DNA of 15,961 nucleotides, from contig CABPWH010000046.1 in NCBI GenBank assembly GCA_902461085.1, forward strand, positions 1 to 15,961, in the 5' to 3' direction. The notes below the pieces were generated by a model. The model was not told where the DNA came from. It saw only the letters and a program-made list of their open reading frames with translations, and made no database searches. Each line of letters begins with the position of its first letter. Position 1 is the first letter of the stretch. The DNA is from an uncultured Collinsella sp. Its GTDB lineage: Bacteria > Actinomycetota > Coriobacteriia > Coriobacteriales > Coriobacteriaceae. Shown piece by piece: positions 14,291 to 15,961 of the stretch. The translations under genes were made by a program, and so were the position numbers.

Positions 14291-14304
14291 GGCGCAAAAG
14301 CGCC
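14291..14304 (-). promoter_or_regulatory. Hairpin in the galU leader next to the ribosome site
   Basis: GGCGC and GCGCC enclose a 4-base loop, immediately upstream of the galU ribosome site (14281-14286). A second hairpin, GCGGC/GCCGC, lies 8 nt further upstream. A translational effect is possible but unsupported beyond position. Confidence 0.35.
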
Positions 14305-14364
14305 CCATGCGTGCGGCACACAGCCGCAGACCAAATTGCGATACCCAAGCATCTTACCGCTGGA

Positions 14365-14392
14365 ACTATATGTCGCTACAAGGCAGAGACAA
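14365..14392 (-). promoter_or_regulatory. Candidate sigma-70 promoter of galU
   Basis: On the minus strand TTGTCT (14392-14387) and TATAGT (14370-14365) are 16 bp apart in a locally AT-rich stretch. The predicted leader is about 90 nt and contains the two hairpins next to the galU ribosome site. Confidence 0.55.
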
Positions 14393-14521
14393 TTCTTCAG
14401 CAGGTCAACGCAAATTATTGCTCGAATGGTGCAATTTTATTGCCCAACGGCAGGGCGCCCGATACGACGCAAATCACAGAACATGGCAGTTTGAGCAACC
14501 GATGCCGAGGGACCGAAAAAC

Positions 14522-14554
14522 AAAAAAGACGGAGCTCGCAATGCGAACCCCGTC
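14522..14554 (-). terminator. Intrinsic terminator after rplL
   Basis: The minus-strand RNA folds into a 12-bp stem (14554-14543 with 14539-14528, two G-U pairs) with a 3-nt loop, followed directly by TTTTTT (14527-14522). It ends the rplJ-rplL unit before galU. Confidence 0.9.
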
Positions 14555-14582
14555 TGCAAAGAAATCTGGCGAGAAAGCCTGA

Positions 14583-14960
14583 TTACTTGAGGGTGACAGC
14601 AGCGCCAGCAGCCTCGAGCTTCTCCTTGGCAGCCTCGGCGTCCTCCTTCTTGGCACCCTCGAGAACAGCCTTGGGAGCGCCCTCGACGACCTCCTTGGCC
14701 TCCTTCAGGCCAAGGTTGGTGAGCTCACGGACGGCCTTGATGACCTGGATCTTGTTGTCGCCGAAGCCCTCGAGCACGACGTCAAACTCGGTCTTCTCCT
14801 CGGCCTCAGCAGCGCCAGCAGCGGGAGCGGCGACAACAGCGGCAGGAGCAGCGGCGGAAACGCCGAACGTGTCCTCGATAGCCTTGACGAGCTCGGAAGC
14901 CTCGAGAAGGGTCATTTCCTTAAGAGCATCGATGATCTCATCGGTGGTAAGCTTAGCCAT
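14583..14960 (-). CDS. rplL: 50S ribosomal protein L7/L12
   Basis: L12 forms the mobile stalk that recruits translation GTPases such as EF-G. The product is 125 residues. It has an N-terminal dimerisation helix domain (MAKLTTDEIIDALKEMTLLE), an alanine-rich hinge at about 38-53 (APAAVVAAPAAGAAEAEE) and a C-terminal domain with EKTEFDVVLEGFG and IKAVRELTNLGLKEAKEVVE. The ATG at 14960 is preceded by AAAGGA; an upstream in-frame start at 14993 would lack the family N-terminus. It lies 102 nt after rplJ and is followed by a terminator, so it ends this operon. Confidence 0.98.
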   Translation of the reverse strand: MAKLTTDEIIDALKEMTLLEASELVKAIEDTFGVSAAAPAAVVAAPAAGAAEAEEKTEFDVVLEGFGDNKIQVIKAVRELTNLGLKEAKEVVEGAPKAVLEGAKKEDAEAAKEKLEAAGAAVTLK

Positions 14961-14978
14961 TTCTAAGTCCTTTCGGTT

Positions 14979-14996
14979 TCCGTGTCTGTGCACGGA
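14979..14996 (-). promoter_or_regulatory. Hairpin just upstream of the rplL ribosome site
   Basis: TCCGTG and CACGGA pair over 6 bp around a 6-nt loop in the 102-nt rplJ-rplL spacer. The spacer also holds a GCGGC/GCCGC hairpin at 15032-15044. No T-run follows, so this is not a terminator. It may affect rplL translation or transcript processing, which would suit the need for several L12 copies per L10. Confidence 0.3.
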
Positions 14997-15062
14997 GATC
15001 AGTTAAAACACGACGCGAATGCGCCAGGGGTGCGGCGTTGCCGCCGCGGGTGAAAACAGCAA

Positions 15063-15584
15063 CTAGGCTGCCTTCTGCTCGGAGACCTGCTGGATCGAAC
15101 GAGCGAGACCAGAGGAAACGCCGTTGACGCAGACAGCGATGTCGCGAGCGAAACCGGAGATGAGACCGGCGATCTGGCCGAGAAGCTGATCCTTGGTGGG
15201 CAGCTCGGCGATAGCCTTAACATCATCAGCGGAAACGGCCTTGCCGTCGGAGATGCCGCCCTTGATCTCAAGGACGCCCTTGGACTTAGCGGAGAAGTCC
15301 TTAAGGGCCTTAGCGGCCTCGACCGGCTCGGACTCGTAGAACACATAAGCGACGGGGCCGGCGAGGATCTCGTCGATCTCGGGCTGCTCCTGGTTCTTGA
15401 GGGCGATCTTGACCAGGTTGTTCTTGTAGACCTTCATCTCGGCGCCGCACTCGCGAAGCTGATGACGCAGCTCCTGAGCCTGCTTAACCGTCAGACCGTT
15501 GTAGTTGACGACGAACAGACCGGCGTTCTCGGCGATACGGGACTCGATCTCTGCAACCTTGTCGATTTTGTACTGCTGGGGCAT
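15063..15584 (-). CDS. rplJ: 50S ribosomal protein L10
   Basis: L10 anchors the L12 stalk to 23S rRNA and in many bacteria represses its own operon by binding the leader RNA. The product is 173 residues, the usual length. It begins MPQQYKIDKVAEIESRIAEN, has the RNA-binding segment LFVVNYNGLTVKQAQELRHQ at about 23-42 and KVYKNNLVKIAL around 51-62, and ends with the L12-binding helical region (SGLARSIQQVSEQKAA). The start at 15584 is fixed by an almost perfect ribosome site, GAGGAGGTG, 6 nt upstream. It is preceded by a leader RNA with a terminator-like hairpin and followed by rplL. Confidence 0.98.
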   Translation of the reverse strand: MPQQYKIDKVAEIESRIAENAGLFVVNYNGLTVKQAQELRHQLRECGAEMKVYKNNLVKIALKNQEQPEIDEILAGPVAYVFYESEPVEAAKALKDFSAKSKGVLEIKGGISDGKAVSADDVKAIAELPTKDQLLGQIAGLISGFARDIAVCVNGVSSGLARSIQQVSEQKAA

Positions 15585-15794
15585 GAATTACACCTCCTCG
15601 AATTCTTTCCGGGCACGGTCCGCCACAAGGACGTGACGGGGGCATGTCCAAAAAGAAAGCCCCCGCGCTGCATGAGCGACGGGGGCGAGAAGACATATCT
15701 ACTCGACCACCTCGGCTGGCGGGATATCCCATTAAGCTCGCGGGCAATGCCCGTTTGCGCCGGCTGTCTCTGGCAGCGGATTCGTGCGTGAACC
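15585..15794 (-). ncRNA. L10-leader-type regulatory RNA
   Basis: About 210 nt of leader separate the predicted start site from rplJ. It contains GAGACAGCCGGCG (15770-15758) and, downstream, CGCCAGCCGAGGTGG (15721-15707), the paired conserved segments I associate with L10 leaders. Between them lie hairpins CGGGC-ATT-GCCCG (15753-15741) and GGGATATCCC (15730-15721). L10, or the L10-L12 complex, would bind here and alter folding of the downstream attenuator. The family call is from remembered consensus and position upstream of rplJ. Confidence 0.72.
15650..15686 (-). terminator. Attenuator hairpin in the rplJ leader
   Basis: On the minus-strand RNA GCCCCCG (15686-15680) pairs with CGGGGGC (15665-15659), extended by CGCT/AGCG past a one-base bulge. 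It is followed by TTTCTTTTT (15658-15650). Lying inside the leader and before rplJ, it would stop transcription unless the fold is altered. It could instead end the upstream operon, but the promoter found between makes attenuation more likely. Confidence 0.75.
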
Positions 15795-15800
15795 GGAAGT

Positions 15801-15829
15801 ATTATGGCGGGGACCCCGGCGTCGGTCAA
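15801..15829 (-). promoter_or_regulatory. Candidate strong sigma-70 promoter of rplJL
   Basis: On the minus strand TTGACC (15829-15824) and CATAAT (15806-15801) are separated by 17 bp, each 5 of 6 matches to consensus. Transcription would start near 15794. Confidence 0.72.
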
Positions 15830-15906
15830 CGGAAAACCGGGCTGTACACAATTCCACCATCCGGCACGCGCCGCCGAAGGCCAGGCGCAAGGTTTTCGCT
15901 CGGTCA

Positions 15907-15961
15907 AGTCCTGGCTCGCACGAAGAGCACATTAAGTGCTCTTCGGCTCGTGCGGAACTCG
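15907..15961 (+). repeat. Palindromic repeat core, copy 2 (reaches the window edge)
   Basis: It has the same length and orientation as 3076-3130. The stem is GAAGAGCAC, loop ATTAA, GTGCTCTTC, with the same flanks (AGTCCTGGCTCGCAC before; GGCTC, GTGCG and GAACTCG after). It lies about 80 bp upstream of the rplJ promoter. Any outer inverted repeat on the right would lie beyond the window. Confidence 0.88.

Noticed and set aside
14269..14352. N-terminal extension of galU to an upstream start
   Set aside because: The added residues (MLGYRNLVCGC and on) do not belong to the family, while the internal ATG gives the standard MKAIIPAAG start.
14961..14993. Longer rplL start
   Set aside because: MAKLTTDEI at 14960 is the family N-terminus and has its own ribosome site.
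13342..15006. A 554-codon plus-strand frame across galU and rplL
   Set aside because: It runs through a strong promoter, two terminators and two well-supported minus-strand genes, and its composition changes at each boundary.

Overview
The window is a ribosomal-protein and RNA-polymerase core region, with every gene on the minus strand. Read in the direction of transcription (from high to low coordinates), the order is rplJ (L10), rplL (L7/L12), galU, rpoB, rpoC, an ECF sigma factor, a membrane-anchored putative anti-sigma factor, rpsL (S12), rpsG (S7) and the first part of fusA (EF-G). High GC content, the actinobacterial style of RpoB and RpoC (including a coiled-coil insert near the N-terminus of beta prime) and the human-gut flavour of the repeats suggest Actinomycetota, most likely class Coriobacteriia and possibly near Collinsella. 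The genus is inference from memory of protein families, not a database result.

Layout: The right end holds the second copy of a palindromic repeat, then a strong promoter, an L10-leader-type regulatory RNA with a built-in terminator hairpin, rplJ, rplL and an intrinsic terminator. galU follows as its own unit with its own promoter and terminator. rpoB and rpoC form one operon, with a promoter just upstream of rpoB and a 15-bp-stem terminator after rpoC. Then comes a self-contained 1.8 kb cassette: an ECF-type promoter, the sigma gene, an overlapping anti-sigma-like gene and a terminator. It is bracketed by 38-bp inverted repeats that are 36/38 identical. Next is a 150-bp nested palindrome, and finally the str operon promoter with rpsL, rpsG and fusA.

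How it fits together: ribosomal stalk (L10/L12), RNA polymerase (beta, beta prime) and the decoding and translocation parts (S12, S7, EF-G) form the classic growth-rate core. Here that core is split by galU and by the sigma/anti-sigma cassette, so each block has its own start and stop signals.

The most striking observation is in RpoC. Beyond the conserved beta prime core, a C-terminal extension of about 225 residues contains a domain that aligns without gaps to the C-terminal domain of the RNA polymerase alpha subunit, including most UP-element DNA-contact residues. Other points are an 8-residue enlargement of the RpoB fork-loop-2 region next to the rifamycin pocket, a natural arginine at the streptomycin-resistance position 88 of S12, compensatory changes in the arms of the two palindromic repeat copies, and an EF-G reading frame that abruptly stops resembling EF-G in the first 41 bases of the window, which looks like a junction.
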